Shown here piece after piece: positions 17,859 to 26,927 of a stretch of DNA of 64,000 nucleotides. The notes under the pieces were generated by a model that did not search any database, was not told the origin of the DNA, and saw only the letters and a program-made list of their open reading frames with translations. The position numbers and the translations under genes are program-made. Source of the DNA: Streptomyces cyaneus (GTDB lineage: Bacteria > Actinomycetota > Actinomycetes > Streptomycetales > Streptomycetaceae); assembly GCF_004028635.1 (NCBI RefSeq), contig NZ_RQJW01000004.1:434001-498000 (forward strand). Reading direction: 5' to 3'. Position 1 is the first letter of the stretch; each line of letters starts with the position of its first letter.

Positions 17859-20242
17859 CGGCTGGGCTCCATGCAGTACAGGGCGGAGCGTGCGGCCTCC
17901 GCGTCGGGAGTCTCCCAGCCGCGCACCCCGATGGTCACCTCTTCGCCGGGCAGCAATGTGACGAGCCCCCGGTCGGCCCGGGCGCCCGGATGCAGCCGAT
18001 CGGCCTGGAGCAGCAGGTCCCGTACGAGAGTACGGGCGGTCACCACGACCCCGCCCGGCACGAGCGCGACATCGAACTCCGGGCGCGGATAAGGGCTTTC
18101 CCGATCCGGCGCAGGGAAGTGCACGGCCCGCAGACCGTCCGCGTCGGCGACCAGGAACTCCTTCGGCCCGACCGGCTCCAGCTCCCTCGGTACGCCGACC
18201 CGGGCCACCGCCCGCCCCTCGGCACCGAACCTCACACTCACCTCGCCGACCACCAGCCCGTCCACGGACATCCGCCGCAGCCGCACGGCCCCCGCCCACC
18301 CCTCCGCCGCCTGATTGACGACGGCCAACTCCAGTCCGCATTCCGGCACTTGCCCGCGCTCGCGCACTTGCAGCGTCAGCAGCCGATCCGCGTACAGCCG
18401 CCGCAGCTCGTGGTAGAGCGGCTTCTCCCGCCCGTCCCCGTCGATCGCCGCCCAGGACGTCACGGGCCAGCAGTCGTTGAGCTGCCATACGACCGTGCCC
18501 GCGCACACCGGCCAGTGCGACCGCCAGTGCTCGATCCCGGCCGCCACGGCCCGCGCTTGGTTGACCTGTGTGAGGTAGTGCCAGCGGTCGAAGTCCCCCT
18601 CGGGGAAAGCGAAATGCCGCTCGAGGCCGCGCCGCAGCTTGCCGTTGCCGTCGTCCGCCTTCTGGTGGTGCAGCATGCCGGGGGAGTCCGCCGCGAGTTC
18701 CTCGCCCGGCAGCGCGCGCCGCAGCGTGGCGTACGCGGGCGGCGCCTGCCAGCCGAACTCGGCCACGAAACGCGGCACGCTCAGCCGGTAGTCGGCGTAG
18801 TCCTCGCGGTTCCACACCTCCCAGGAGTGGTGCGTGCCGTGCGCGGGGTCGTTCGGATGCCGCTCCCACGACCCGGACCAGGGACTGCCCGCCGTGTAAG
18901 GCCGCGTCGGATCCAACTCGGCCACCACACGCGGCAGTACGCCCAGGTAGTACCCCTCGCCCCAGGAGTCCCCGGCCAGCCGCGGCTCCCACTCCCAGTC
19001 CCGGAACCCCCACAGGTTCTCGTTGTTGCCGTTCCACAGCACGAGCGAGGCATGCGGCATCAGCCGTACGACGTTCTCCCGCGCCTCGGCCTCCACCTCC
19101 CCGCGCAGCGGCTGCTCCTCCGGATAGGCCGCGCAGGCGAACGGGAAGTCCTGCCACACCAGCAGCCCCAGCTCGTCGCAGGCGTCGTAGAAGTCCTCGC
19201 TCTCGTAGATCCCGCCGCCCCAGATCCGTACGAGGTCCACGCCCGCGTCGGCCGCCTGCCGCAGCCGCTCCCGGTACCGCTCGCGGGTGATCCGGGACGG
19301 GAACACGTCGTCCGGGATCCAGTTGACGCCCCGCGCGAACAGCCGCTCGCCGTTGACGACGAGGGTGAATCCGGTGCCGTGCTCATCGGCCCGGCGATCC
19401 AGCTCGATCGTCCGAAAGCCGATCCGCCGACGCCACACGTCCAGCGCGTCGTCGCCGTGCAGCAGCGTCAACTCGACGTCGTACAGCGGCTGTTCACCGT
19501 ATCCGCGCGGCCACCACAGTCCGACGTCCGGCACGGTCAGCCGTACGACGCCACCCGTCCCGTCGATCTCGGCCCGCGCCCGCACCCCGCCGACCGTCGC
19601 CGCCAGGGTGAGCGGTGCCTCGACCCGGGTCCGCTCGACGTCGATCGCCAACTCGACGTGCCCGGTGCCCTGTTCGACGGTCACCAGGGGGCGCACGCGG
19701 GCGATCCGGGCCGTCGACCACTGCTCCAGCCGCACCGGCCGCCAGATCCCGGCCGTCACCAGGGTCGGCCCCCAGTCCCAGCCGAAGGAGCAGGCCATCT
19801 TGCGGATGTACTGATAGGGCTCGGTGTACGCGGCGGGCCGTTCGCCCAGCTTGCCGCGCACCGCCTCGGCCTCGGCGTACGCGGAGGCGAAACGCACCGA
19901 GAGCCGCCCGCTCAGCCCCGTCACGTCGAAGCGGTACGAGCGGTGCATGTTCCCTACCCGGCCGAGGAGTTGACCGTCGAGCGAGATCTCCGCGACGGTG
20001 TCGAGCCCGTCGAAGACGAGGTCGGTCTGCTCGTGCGGGGAGGGGGCCCGCAGATCGGTCTCATAGGTCCAGTCCCGCCGCCCCACCCACGCCACCTCGG
20101 CCTCGTCGCGTCCGAGAAAGGGATCCGGGATCACCCCCGCCGCCAGCAGATCGGTGTGCACACAGCCGGGCACGGTGGCCGGCAGCGCGGCTGACTCGTG
20201 CCGCACGATCCATCCGTCGGTGAGCGGTGTGGCCTGAAGCAT
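17855..20242 (-). CDS. Glycoside hydrolase family 2 beta-mannosidase
   Basis: A 795-residue cytoplasmic enzyme with the GH2 layout: sugar-binding N-terminal domain (PATVPGCVHTDLLAAGVIPD), immunoglobulin-like domain, TIM barrel, C-terminal beta domains. The acid/base is Glu408 in LWNGNNENLWG and the nucleophile Glu495 in FVAEFGWQAP. PGCVHTDLL and the W-N-G-N-N-E form are typical of beta-mannosidases and unlike beta-galactosidases. It has no signal peptide, so it should cleave mannosides imported by the ABC system encoded divergently. First gene of an operon with the LacI regulator. Confidence 0.9.
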   Translation of the reverse strand: MLQATPLTDGWIVRHESAALPATVPGCVHTDLLAAGVIPDPFLGRDEAEVAWVGRRDWTYETDLRAPSPHEQTDLVFDGLDTVAEISLDGQLLGRVGNMHRSYRFDVTGLSGRLSVRFASAYAEAEAVRGKLGERPAAYTEPYQYIRKMACSFGWDWGPTLVTAGIWRPVRLEQWSTARIARVRPLVTVEQGTGHVELAIDVERTRVEAPLTLAATVGGVRARAEIDGTGGVVRLTVPDVGLWWPRGYGEQPLYDVELTLLHGDDALDVWRRRIGFRTIELDRRADEHGTGFTLVVNGERLFARGVNWIPDDVFPSRITRERYRERLRQAADAGVDLVRIWGGGIYESEDFYDACDELGLLVWQDFPFACAAYPEEQPLRGEVEAEARENVVRLMPHASLVLWNGNNENLWGFRDWEWEPRLAGDSWGEGYYLGVLPRVVAELDPTRPYTAGSPWSGSWERHPNDPAHGTHHSWEVWNREDYADYRLSVPRFVAEFGWQAPPAYATLRRALPGEELAADSPGMLHHQKADDGNGKLRRGLERHFAFPEGDFDRWHYLTQVNQARAVAAGIEHWRSHWPVCAGTVVWQLNDCWPVTSWAAIDGDGREKPLYHELRRLYADRLLTLQVRERGQVPECGLELAVVNQAAEGWAGAVRLRRMSVDGLVVGEVSVRFGAEGRAVARVGVPRELEPVGPKEFLVADADGLRAVHFPAPDRESPYPRPEFDVALVPGGVVVTARTLVRDLLLQADRLHPGARADRGLVTLLPGEEVTIGVRGWETPDAEAARSALYCMEPSR

Positions 20243-20265
20243 GCGCGCACTCCTAAACCGATCTA

Positions 20266-20279
20266 TCCCAGCGCTGGGA
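20266..20279. promoter_or_regulatory. Palindromic operator candidate in the divergent control region
   Basis: TCCCAGCGCTGGGA is a perfect 14-base palindrome with the central CG typical of LacI-family sites. It is flanked by AAACCGAT on the left and the inverted AAACTGAT on the right. It lies 24 bases before the mannosidase ATG and about 115 before the ABC binding-protein gene. A second LacI-like sequence, GAAAACGTTGTC, lies near 20322-20333. Confidence 0.6.
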
Positions 20280-20394
20280 ATCAGTTTGGCATCGTTGGCG
20301 AGATACGGACTTTACCGGTTAAGAAAACGTTGTCAGAGTTCGGAACCAGCCAACCCGCTCGTGCTCGTCCGTCCCGAGAACGGAGCTGATGCAC

Positions 20395-21705
20395 ATGAAC
20401 CGCCGTACAGTCCTCGCCATGGTCACCGGTGCCCTGCTGCTATCGGCGTGCACCGGCACCGGAGGAAGTTCGCAGGGCGCCGAGGCCAAGGCGGCCGACG
20501 ACCCGTCAAAGGTGAGCGGCACCATCACGGTTCTCACCCACCGGACCGACCTCGTGCAGGACGGGACGATGGCGAAGTACGCCACCGAGTTCAACAAGAC
20601 GTATCCCAAGGTGAAGGTCGAGTTCGACGCCATCACCGACTACGAGGGCGAAGTCAAGATCCGTATGAACACGGAGAACTACGGCGACGTCCTCATGATC
20701 CCGGCCGTGATCGAGAAGAAGGACTACCCCAAGTTCTTCGCCTCGCTGGGCACTCAGGCCGAGCGGAGCAAGAAGTACCGCTTCACCGACTACACCACCG
20801 TGGACGGCAAGGTGTACGGCCAGAGCCCGCTGGGCGCGGTCCCGGGGTTCATCTACAACAAGAAGGTGTGGCAGGAGGCGGGGATCACCGACTGGCCCAC
20901 GACGCCGGCCGGCTTCCTGGACGACCTGAAGGCGATCAAGTCGAAGACCGACGCGATCCCGTACTACACCAACTTCAAGGACATGTGGCCGCTCACCCAG
21001 TGGACGGATGTCAACGGCTCGGTCAGCTGCGACGAGCAGGCCACGACCAGGCTCGCCGAGGGCGACCCGTGGGCCGACGGCGCCGACCTGCGGACCGCCG
21101 ACACGCTGCTGTACGACATCGTGCGCGAGGGCCTCGTCGAGAAGGACCCGACGACCACCAACTGGGAGGCGTCCAAGCCCCGTATCGCCAAGGGCGAGAT
21201 CGCCACGATGTGGCTCGGCTCCTGGGCGGTCATCCAGATGCAGGGCGCGGCGAAGCAGGCGGGCGCCGACCCGGACGACATCGGGTTCATGCCCTTCCCC
21301 GCCCAGAAGAACGGCACGTTCTGCGCGGTGGCCAAGCCCGACTACAACCAGGCCGTCAACATCCACTCCGAGCACAAGGAGGCCGCCCGCGCCTGGATCG
21401 ACTGGTTCACCGACAAGTCCGGCTACGCGGCGGACAACCTGGCGCTGTCCCCGCTCAAGGAGGCCCCGCTGCCCGACGTCCTGAAGCCGTACGAGGAGCA
21501 GGGCGTCAAGATCCTCGACCTCGACGACGCCTTGGGCGCCGAGGTGAAGTCCATCGACAACCAGTCCGAGATCGGCATCTACAAGCCCGACTACCGCCAG
21601 GACCTCGTCGACCTCGCCCGCGGCGCCACCAAGGGCAGCCTCGACGACTTCCTGAACGGCCTCGGCGAGAAGTGGACCGAGACCCAGAAGTCGCTGGGGT
21701 CCTGA
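20395..21705 (+). CDS. Sugar ABC transporter extracellular binding lipoprotein
   Basis: A 436-residue family 1 solute-binding lipoprotein. The signal ends at the lipobox LLSAC. The mature protein starts with a Gly/Ser-rich linker, then SGTITVLTHRTDLVQDG, and contains WQEAGITDWPTTPAGFLDDLKAIK and GEIATMWLGSWAVIQMQ, all typical of oligosaccharide binders such as CebE/MalE. ATG 20395 is favoured over ATG 20389 because GGAG at 20382-20385 is 9 bases away. Stop and next start overlap in TGATG. The divergent mannosidase points to mannooligosaccharides or glucomannan fragments, an inference. Confidence 0.87.
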   Translation: MNRRTVLAMVTGALLLSACTGTGGSSQGAEAKAADDPSKVSGTITVLTHRTDLVQDGTMAKYATEFNKTYPKVKVEFDAITDYEGEVKIRMNTENYGDVLMIPAVIEKKDYPKFFASLGTQAERSKKYRFTDYTTVDGKVYGQSPLGAVPGFIYNKKVWQEAGITDWPTTPAGFLDDLKAIKSKTDAIPYYTNFKDMWPLTQWTDVNGSVSCDEQATTRLAEGDPWADGADLRTADTLLYDIVREGLVEKDPTTTNWEASKPRIAKGEIATMWLGSWAVIQMQGAAKQAGADPDDIGFMPFPAQKNGTFCAVAKPDYNQAVNIHSEHKEAARAWIDWFTDKSGYAADNLALSPLKEAPLPDVLKPYEEQGVKILDLDDALGAEVKSIDNQSEIGIYKPDYRQDLVDLARGATKGSLDDFLNGLGEKWTETQKSLGS

Positions 21706-22661
21706 TGACGGACACGACGACCGAGAAGGCGGCTGCCACTGCCCCCACGGGGGCGGTGGGCGCCGCCCCCGAACCGGCCCCCGCCCCGCGCACGGCACGT
21801 CTGCGGCGCGGGGCCACCCCCTGGCTCTTCCTGCTCGCCCCGCTGGCCCTCCTGCTCACCTTCACCTACGCGCCGATCGCCAACATGGTCGCGTACAGCT
21901 TCACCGACTGGGACGGCGTCAGCCCCGAACTGCACTACACGGGCGCCGAGAACTACGCCGAACTCTTCACCCGCTCCGACCTGTTCGAGGTCTTCTGGGT
22001 CAGCGGCTACTACCTGGCCGCGTCCGTCTTCCAGATCGTCGCCGCCCTCTACTTCGCGACGATCCTGAGCTTCAACGTCCGCTTCCGGAACTTCTTCAAG
22101 GGCGTGCTGTTCTTCCCGTATCTGATCAACGGGGTCGCGATCGGCATGGTCTTCCTGTACTTCTTCCAGGACGGCGGCACCCTGGACGCCGTCCTCGGCC
22201 TCTTCGGCGTGGAGACGGACCGCGCCTGGCTCGGCACACCGGAGTCGGCGAACACCTCCCTCGCCGCCGTCTCCGTCTGGCGCTACCTGGGCCTGAACTT
22301 CGTCCTCTTCCTCGGCGCGATCCAGTCGATCCCGGGGGAGCTGTACGAGGCGGCCGAACTGGACGGCGCCGGCCGCTGGCACCAGTTCCGCTACATCATC
22401 GCGCCGGGCATCAAGCCGGTCCTGAGCCTGACGGTGATCCTCTCGATCTCCGGTTCGCTCTCGGTCTTCGAGATCCCCTACATCATGACCGGCGGGGCGA
22501 CCGGCACCGAGACCTTCGTGATCCAGACCGTGAAGCTGGCCTTCCAGTTCAACAAGACGGGGCTCGCCTCCGCGGCCGCGGTCGTCCTGCTGCTGATCGT
22601 CCTGGCGGTGACCTGGGTACAGCGGCGCCTCGTCCCCGACGACAAGGTGGACCTCGCATGA
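21705..22661 (+). CDS. Sugar ABC transporter permease, MalF type
   Basis: A 318-residue inner-membrane permease with an Ala/Pro-rich cytoplasmic N-terminus (about 35 residues) and six predicted helices starting at WLFLLAPLALLLTF. The coupling EAA loop is GELYEAAELDGAGRWHQFRY. Start overlaps the binding-protein stop (TGATG), and the stop overlaps the next permease start (ATGA), so all three genes are translated together. It forms the translocation pore with the downstream permease. No ATPase is encoded here; as in other Streptomyces CUT1 importers the shared ATPase MsiK, encoded elsewhere, probably supplies energy. Confidence 0.88.
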   Translation: MTDTTTEKAAATAPTGAVGAAPEPAPAPRTARLRRGATPWLFLLAPLALLLTFTYAPIANMVAYSFTDWDGVSPELHYTGAENYAELFTRSDLFEVFWVSGYYLAASVFQIVAALYFATILSFNVRFRNFFKGVLFFPYLINGVAIGMVFLYFFQDGGTLDAVLGLFGVETDRAWLGTPESANTSLAAVSVWRYLGLNFVLFLGAIQSIPGELYEAAELDGAGRWHQFRYIIAPGIKPVLSLTVILSISGSLSVFEIPYIMTGGATGTETFVIQTVKLAFQFNKTGLASAAAVVLLLIVLAVTWVQRRLVPDDKVDLA

Positions 22662-23488
22662 CCCGCCGCGCAGTGGCCCGCACCCTGGTGTACCTGTCCC
22701 TGATCGCCGCGACGGTGGTGGTCCTGCTCCCGCTGGCGGCGGTCGTCCTGACGTCCCTCAAGTCCGAGAAGGAGATGGCGAGCGGCAGCGGGGCGCTGTC
22801 CCTCCCCGACGACCTGCTGAACTTCCACAACTACGCGACGGCGTTCGAGGACGGCCGGATGCTCTCGGCCTTCGCCAACACGGCGATCATCCTGCTCTTC
22901 GCCATCGGCGGCACGGTCCTCATCGGCTCGATGACGGCGTACGCCATCGACCGCTTCACCTTCCGCTTCAAGAAGCTGGTCGTGGCGTTGTTCCTGATCG
23001 CCGCCCTGGTCCCGGGCGTCACGACGCAGGTGGCGACCTTCCAGATCGTCAACAGCTTCGGCATGTTCGACAGCCTCTGGGCGCCGATCGTCCTCTACAT
23101 GGGCACGGACATCGTCTCGATCTACATCTTCCTGCAGTTCGTCCGCTCCATCCCGACCTCACTGGACGAGGCGGCCCGCCTGGACGGCGCGGGCGCCTTC
23201 ACGATCTACCGCAAGATCATCTTCCCGCTGCTGAAGCCGGCCATCGCGACAGTGGTGATCGTCAAGGGCATCACCACCTACAACGACTTCTACATCCCGT
23301 TCCTCTACATGCCGTCGGAAGACCTTGGCGTGATCTCGACGTCCCTGTTCCGCTTCAAGGGCCCGTTCGGCGCCCACTGGGAAACGATCTCGGCAGGAGC
23401 GGTATTGGTGATCCTGCCGACGTTGATCGTCTTCCTGCTGCTGCAGAGGTTCATCTACAACGGCTTCATGAAAGGCGCGACCAGGTGA
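22658..23488 (+). CDS. Sugar ABC transporter permease, MalG type
   Basis: A 276-residue permease with six predicted helices, the first being VYLSLIAATVVVLLPLAAVV. The EAA loop is PTSLDEAARLDGAGAFTIYR and the protein ends FIYNGFMKGATR, the usual MalG-like tail. Last gene of the three-gene importer operon, overlapping its predecessor by four bases. It converges with the rnd gene, whose stop is only 29 bases away. Substrate as for the binding protein. Confidence 0.88.
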   Translation: MTRRAVARTLVYLSLIAATVVVLLPLAAVVLTSLKSEKEMASGSGALSLPDDLLNFHNYATAFEDGRMLSAFANTAIILLFAIGGTVLIGSMTAYAIDRFTFRFKKLVVALFLIAALVPGVTTQVATFQIVNSFGMFDSLWAPIVLYMGTDIVSIYIFLQFVRSIPTSLDEAARLDGAGAFTIYRKIIFPLLKPAIATVVIVKGITTYNDFYIPFLYMPSEDLGVISTSLFRFKGPFGAHWETISAGAVLVILPTLIVFLLLQRFIYNGFMKGATR

Positions 23489-23517
23489 GGCGCGCCTTCA
23501 GGGCCCTGTTGCGGCGA

Positions 23518-24798
23518 CTAGGCGGACAAAGCAGCAACCAGAACCGGCGTGACCTGCTCGACCTGCCACGCCCGAGCCCCATAACCAGCCAACGCCTCCG
23601 CGACCGACTCCGCGTCGGCGACCTTCGGCGGCTCCCAGCACACCCGTCGCACGGTGTCCGGAGTGATCAGGTTCTCCTGAGGCATGTTGAGCTGCTCGGC
23701 GAGCGCGGAAACGGCGGCCCGAGCCGCAGAAAGCCGAGCCGCAGCAGCAGGGTCCTTGTCAGCCCAAGCACGGGGCGGCGGAGGCCCCGTCACCGGCTGC
23801 CCGGGCGCCGGCAACTGAGAGTCGCTCAAAGCCTTCGCACGATCAACGGCGGCCTGCCACTGCTCCAGCTGCCGCCGCCCCATCCGCTGCCCGAACCCGT
23901 TCAGCGCGGCGAGGGCGTGCATGTTCCCGGGCAGGGAGAGCGCGGCCTCGACAATGGCCGCGTCACCGAGCACCTTGCCCGGCGACACGTCCCGCCGCTG
24001 AGCGATACGGTCCCGCGTCTCCCACAGCTCCCGCACCACGGCCAGCTGCCGGCGCCGGCGCACCTTGTGCATCCCGGACGTACGCCGCCACGGATCCTTG
24101 CGCGGCTCGGCCGGCGGTGCGGCCGCGATCGCGTCGAACTCCTGCAGCGCCCACTCCAGCTTCCCCTGGCGGTCCAGCTCCTTCTCCAGTGCGTCGCGCA
24201 GATCGACCAGGAGCTCGACGTCGAGCGTCGCGTACCGCAGCCACGGCTCGGGCAGCGGCCGGGTCGACCAGTCGACGGCCGAGTGTCCCTTCTCCAGGAC
24301 GAACCCGAGCACGTTCTCGACCATCGCGCCGAGGCCGACCCGGGGGAACCCGGCGAGCCGCCCGGCCAGCTCCGTGTCGAACAGCCGGGTCGGCACCATG
24401 CCTATCTCGCGCAGACAGGGCAGATCCTGGGTGGCCGCGTGCAGCACCCACTCCACTCCGGAGAGCGCCTCGCCGAGCCCGGACAAATCGGGGCAGGCCA
24501 CGGGGTCGATCAGTGCGGACCCCGCGCCCTCGCGGCGCAGCTGCACCAGATAGGCGCGCTGGCCGTAACGGTAGCCGGACGCGCGTTCGGCGTCGACGGC
24601 GACGGGGCCGGAGCCCGCGGTGAAGGCGGCGATCACCTCGGCGAGCGCCGCCTCGTCGGCGATCACGGGCGGAATGCCCTCACGCGGCTCCAGCAAAGGA
24701 ATCGGCGCCTCCGTAACAGAAGATCCGCCGTCGTCCGGAGGGGCGCCTCCGGTGGTTCGCAGTGAACTGTCTGCTGCGGTCTCTTGGGCGTCGGTCAC
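23518..24798 (-). CDS. rnd: Ribonuclease D-like 3'-5' exonuclease with HRDC domain
   Basis: A 426-residue DEDD-family nuclease. The exonuclease motifs are VAVDAERASGYRYG (Asp69, Glu71), HAATQDLPCL, FDTELAGRLAG and LRYATLDVELLVDL. An HRDC nucleic-acid-binding domain follows from about residue 230 (RRQLAVVRELWETRDRIAQRRDVSPGKVL). Expected role: trimming of tRNA and other structured RNA 3' ends. The GTG at 24798 has no ribosome site; TACAGA on the minus strand (24811-24816) could be a -10 box for a nearly leaderless mRNA. The gene is core; the sugar island (16824-23488) lies between it and fadA. Confidence 0.9.
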   Translation of the reverse strand: MTDAQETAADSSLRTTGGAPPDDGGSSVTEAPIPLLEPREGIPPVIADEAALAEVIAAFTAGSGPVAVDAERASGYRYGQRAYLVQLRREGAGSALIDPVACPDLSGLGEALSGVEWVLHAATQDLPCLREIGMVPTRLFDTELAGRLAGFPRVGLGAMVENVLGFVLEKGHSAVDWSTRPLPEPWLRYATLDVELLVDLRDALEKELDRQGKLEWALQEFDAIAAAPPAEPRKDPWRRTSGMHKVRRRRQLAVVRELWETRDRIAQRRDVSPGKVLGDAAIVEAALSLPGNMHALAALNGFGQRMGRRQLEQWQAAVDRAKALSDSQLPAPGQPVTGPPPPRAWADKDPAAAARLSAARAAVSALAEQLNMPQENLITPDTVRRVCWEPPKVADAESVAEALAGYGARAWQVEQVTPVLVAALSA

Positions 24799-25068
24799 AT
24801 GTCAAGGGTATCTGTAAGGATGAGCGTCTGACCTGCGCCTTCTGGACACCTCGGCGCTGACCTGGGCAAACACGGCTCGTCGTTTCTCATGGCGCACCGG
24901 TGCTTCTCGGCCACGTGGGCCCTCGCTGTGCCCTGCAGATCGCCGGAATCCTCCGAAGGCAGCCCATAACAACCCTCCGTTCGAGGGCGTCGCACGGATC
25001 ATGCCGAGAGGGGCCGGGGCCGGGCGTGGCGCCGCCGAGGCGAACCGCTCGCCGGTCCCGGCGTCCGG
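24799..25068. other. Intergenic interval upstream of rnd
   Basis: A 270-base interval with no supportable gene. Short reading frames exist on both strands but lack ribosome sites and codon bias. It probably holds the rnd promoter on the minus strand. Confidence 0.5.
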
Positions 25069-25590
25069 CTAGGCCTCCGGGGTGGCGGTGGCCGGGCGGA
25101 GGGTGGAGATGAAGGTCTGGAAGTCCTCGAGGACGTCCTGGAGCTGGCTCGTCTTCGCCGTCAGCGCGATCTCGATCTCGGCGCGTTCACTGCGCCGCTG
25201 CTCGTTCTCCAGCACCAGGATGAACTGGCTCTGCGCGAGTTCCATCGGCTGCCCGTTGACGGTGGCCTGGATGCGCAGGTTCTGCACGATCCCGGGCGCG
25301 TCGATGAGGCCCGGCGCGGGCGAGGTGCCCACCTCGGTGCGCTTGACGATCTCGACGGCGCCGACGTTCTCGCGCAGCCGCCGCACCGACTCCTCGGCGA
25401 GGCCGTGCAGGCTCGACGAGCCTTCGAGGGTATGGCCGGTGACCGTGATGTTCGGCATGAAGCCCTGGCCCTTGGAGGCCATGTGCAGTGCGACGAAGGC
25501 GGCGTGCGGGGCGCCGACCTCGTCCGGGGGTGCCGACTGCCAGCCTTGCGGGAGCTCGATTTCGAGCGGCACCGGAAGTGTGCCCGGCAT
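25069..25590 (-). CDS. DcrB/LpqN-like small protein of a type VII-like module
   Basis: A 173-residue protein with no signal peptide or membrane helix. It begins with a compact amphipathic N-terminus (VPLEIELPQGWQ), then alternating strands and a central helix (GLAEESVRRLRENVG). Near the C-terminus are ERAEIEIALTAKTSQLQDVL and FQTFISTLRP. This length and pattern resemble the DcrB/DUF1795 and LpqN/LpqT fold, in which IVQNLRIQATVNGQPMELAQ corresponds to the sheet edge. It follows the large WXG-type protein with a 130-base gap in the same direction. A chaperone or immunity role is inferred from that position only. Confidence 0.55.
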   Translation of the reverse strand: MPGTLPVPLEIELPQGWQSAPPDEVGAPHAAFVALHMASKGQGFMPNITVTGHTLEGSSSLHGLAEESVRRLRENVGAVEIVKRTEVGTSPAPGLIDAPGIVQNLRIQATVNGQPMELAQSQFILVLENEQRRSERAEIEIALTAKTSQLQDVLEDFQTFISTLRPATATPEA

Positions 25591-25720
25591 GGTGGATCAA
25601 CTCCTTGCGGTACGGGTTCCGACGGTACGGGAAGCGACGGGGAGAGGGGACAGGAGGGGGACGGGAAGGGGCGGCGGCGGGGAGGCCCGGGCGGGCCCGG
25701 GCTGGGCCACCCCGTGGCGG

Positions 25721-26917
25721 TCAGTCGAACCAGTCCCCGATCGCGTCGACCGCGTCGCCGGCCGCGTCGGTGACCTTGCCCGGGTCGATCTCGATCTGGC
25801 CACCGAGCTTGCCACCGACACCGAGGGCCACGCCGACGTCGCCGCCGATGACGAACTTGCCGTCCTTCATGCCGGCGTCGAAGTGGGCCTCGGCACCGGC
25901 GCCGGCCCACGCTTCCGCCGTGCCACCGACGCCGACACCGGCGACGGAGGCATGCCCCTCCGCGGTGGCCTTGGCGCCGGCGAAGGCCTCGCCGCCGACG
26001 TGGACGCCGTCTGTGCCGATGGAGCCCTTGACGCCGGCCTCGGCGCCCACGTATGCCTCGCCCTTGCCGGAGGCCTCGAAAACACCGACCCCGTACTTGC
26101 CCTCGGCGGTGGCCTGGGCGAGGTAGGCCTTGCCGGATGCCTGTGCGGTGGCGTTCCCGTCCACGAGACCCACACCGGCGGAGGCGTCGACACCGAGGAG
26201 GTTGACGCCCGCCTTGCCGGAGACCTCGCCGCCCGCGAACTCACCGCGGCCCTTGGCCTCGGCGCCCCACACCTTGGCGTCGGCGGTGACGGACGGGCCG
26301 GCCACGGTGACGCCCGGACCCTTGCCCTCGCGCAGGGCCTCCCTCTCCTGCTGCGTCATGTTCTTGTGGTCGCCCCAGGTCCTGATGGTCCGTGGGTCGC
26401 GTGCCCGTTCCAGCTCGAAGAGTTGCTTGGACGTCGCGCCTGTGTCGTCCTGTGCCGCTTCGGAGGCCCAGAAGAGCCAGTCGGGCGCGTTGTCGCCCTC
26501 GCCGCCCTGCGCCTTGAACTTCTTGGCCGCCGCGTCGCCCTCCGCCTCGACATGGGCGCGCGCCGACTCCAGCAGCTGCTCGCCGCCGTTCTCGTCGCCC
26601 CCGTCGTACAGCCGGATGGCCTCTTCCGCCTGCCCCTGGGCCCACTGGAGGGCCCTGGCGTAGTCCCGCAGCGCCCCGGCGGCCGCGCCCAGAGCGTCCG
26701 AGCCGCGGTACCACTTCTGCTTCTGGCCCGAGAAGTCCTCCCAGAAGGCATCGCTGGCCTGTCCGTGCCAGCTGGGAATACGGACGGAGCCGAGCTCGTC
26801 CCCGATGCCGTCGAGGGTCTTCGCATGACCGTCGAGCTTGTCCGCGTCGCCTGTGAGCTTCGACGGGTTTCCCGGGATGAGTGCGCGTGGGTCCCGAGTG
26901 GAGCCAAGTTGTGCCAT
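25721..26917 (-). CDS. Putative type VII-secreted protein with Gly/Ala-rich C-terminal repeat domain
   Basis: A 398-residue protein in two parts. Residues 1-200 are helical with a WXG100-like core: IPSWHGQASDAFWEDFSGQ gives a WHG turn in the WXG position, followed by a second long helix. This is the layout of N-terminal domains of actinobacterial type VII substrates. Residues about 205-385 form a beta-repeat rich in Gly and Ala with alternating pattern (SGKAGVNLLGVDASAGVG; GEAYVGAEAGVKGS; GTAEAWAGAGAEAHF), then a short amphipathic tail DAIGDWFD. No known toxin motif was seen. ATG 26917 lies 11 bases after the WXG100-like gene, so the two form one operon. Confidence 0.6.
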   Translation of the reverse strand: MAQLGSTRDPRALIPGNPSKLTGDADKLDGHAKTLDGIGDELGSVRIPSWHGQASDAFWEDFSGQKQKWYRGSDALGAAAGALRDYARALQWAQGQAEEAIRLYDGGDENGGEQLLESARAHVEAEGDAAAKKFKAQGGEGDNAPDWLFWASEAAQDDTGATSKQLFELERARDPRTIRTWGDHKNMTQQEREALREGKGPGVTVAGPSVTADAKVWGAEAKGRGEFAGGEVSGKAGVNLLGVDASAGVGLVDGNATAQASGKAYLAQATAEGKYGVGVFEASGKGEAYVGAEAGVKGSIGTDGVHVGGEAFAGAKATAEGHASVAGVGVGGTAEAWAGAGAEAHFDAGMKDGKFVIGGDVGVALGVGGKLGGQIEIDPGKVTDAAGDAVDAIGDWFD

Positions 26918-26927
26918 TGCTTCCCCG

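Noticed and set aside
24795..25112. Overlapping 60-70-residue frames upstream of rnd
   Set aside because: No ribosome sites, no codon bias and mutually overlapping on both strands; likely the rnd promoter region.
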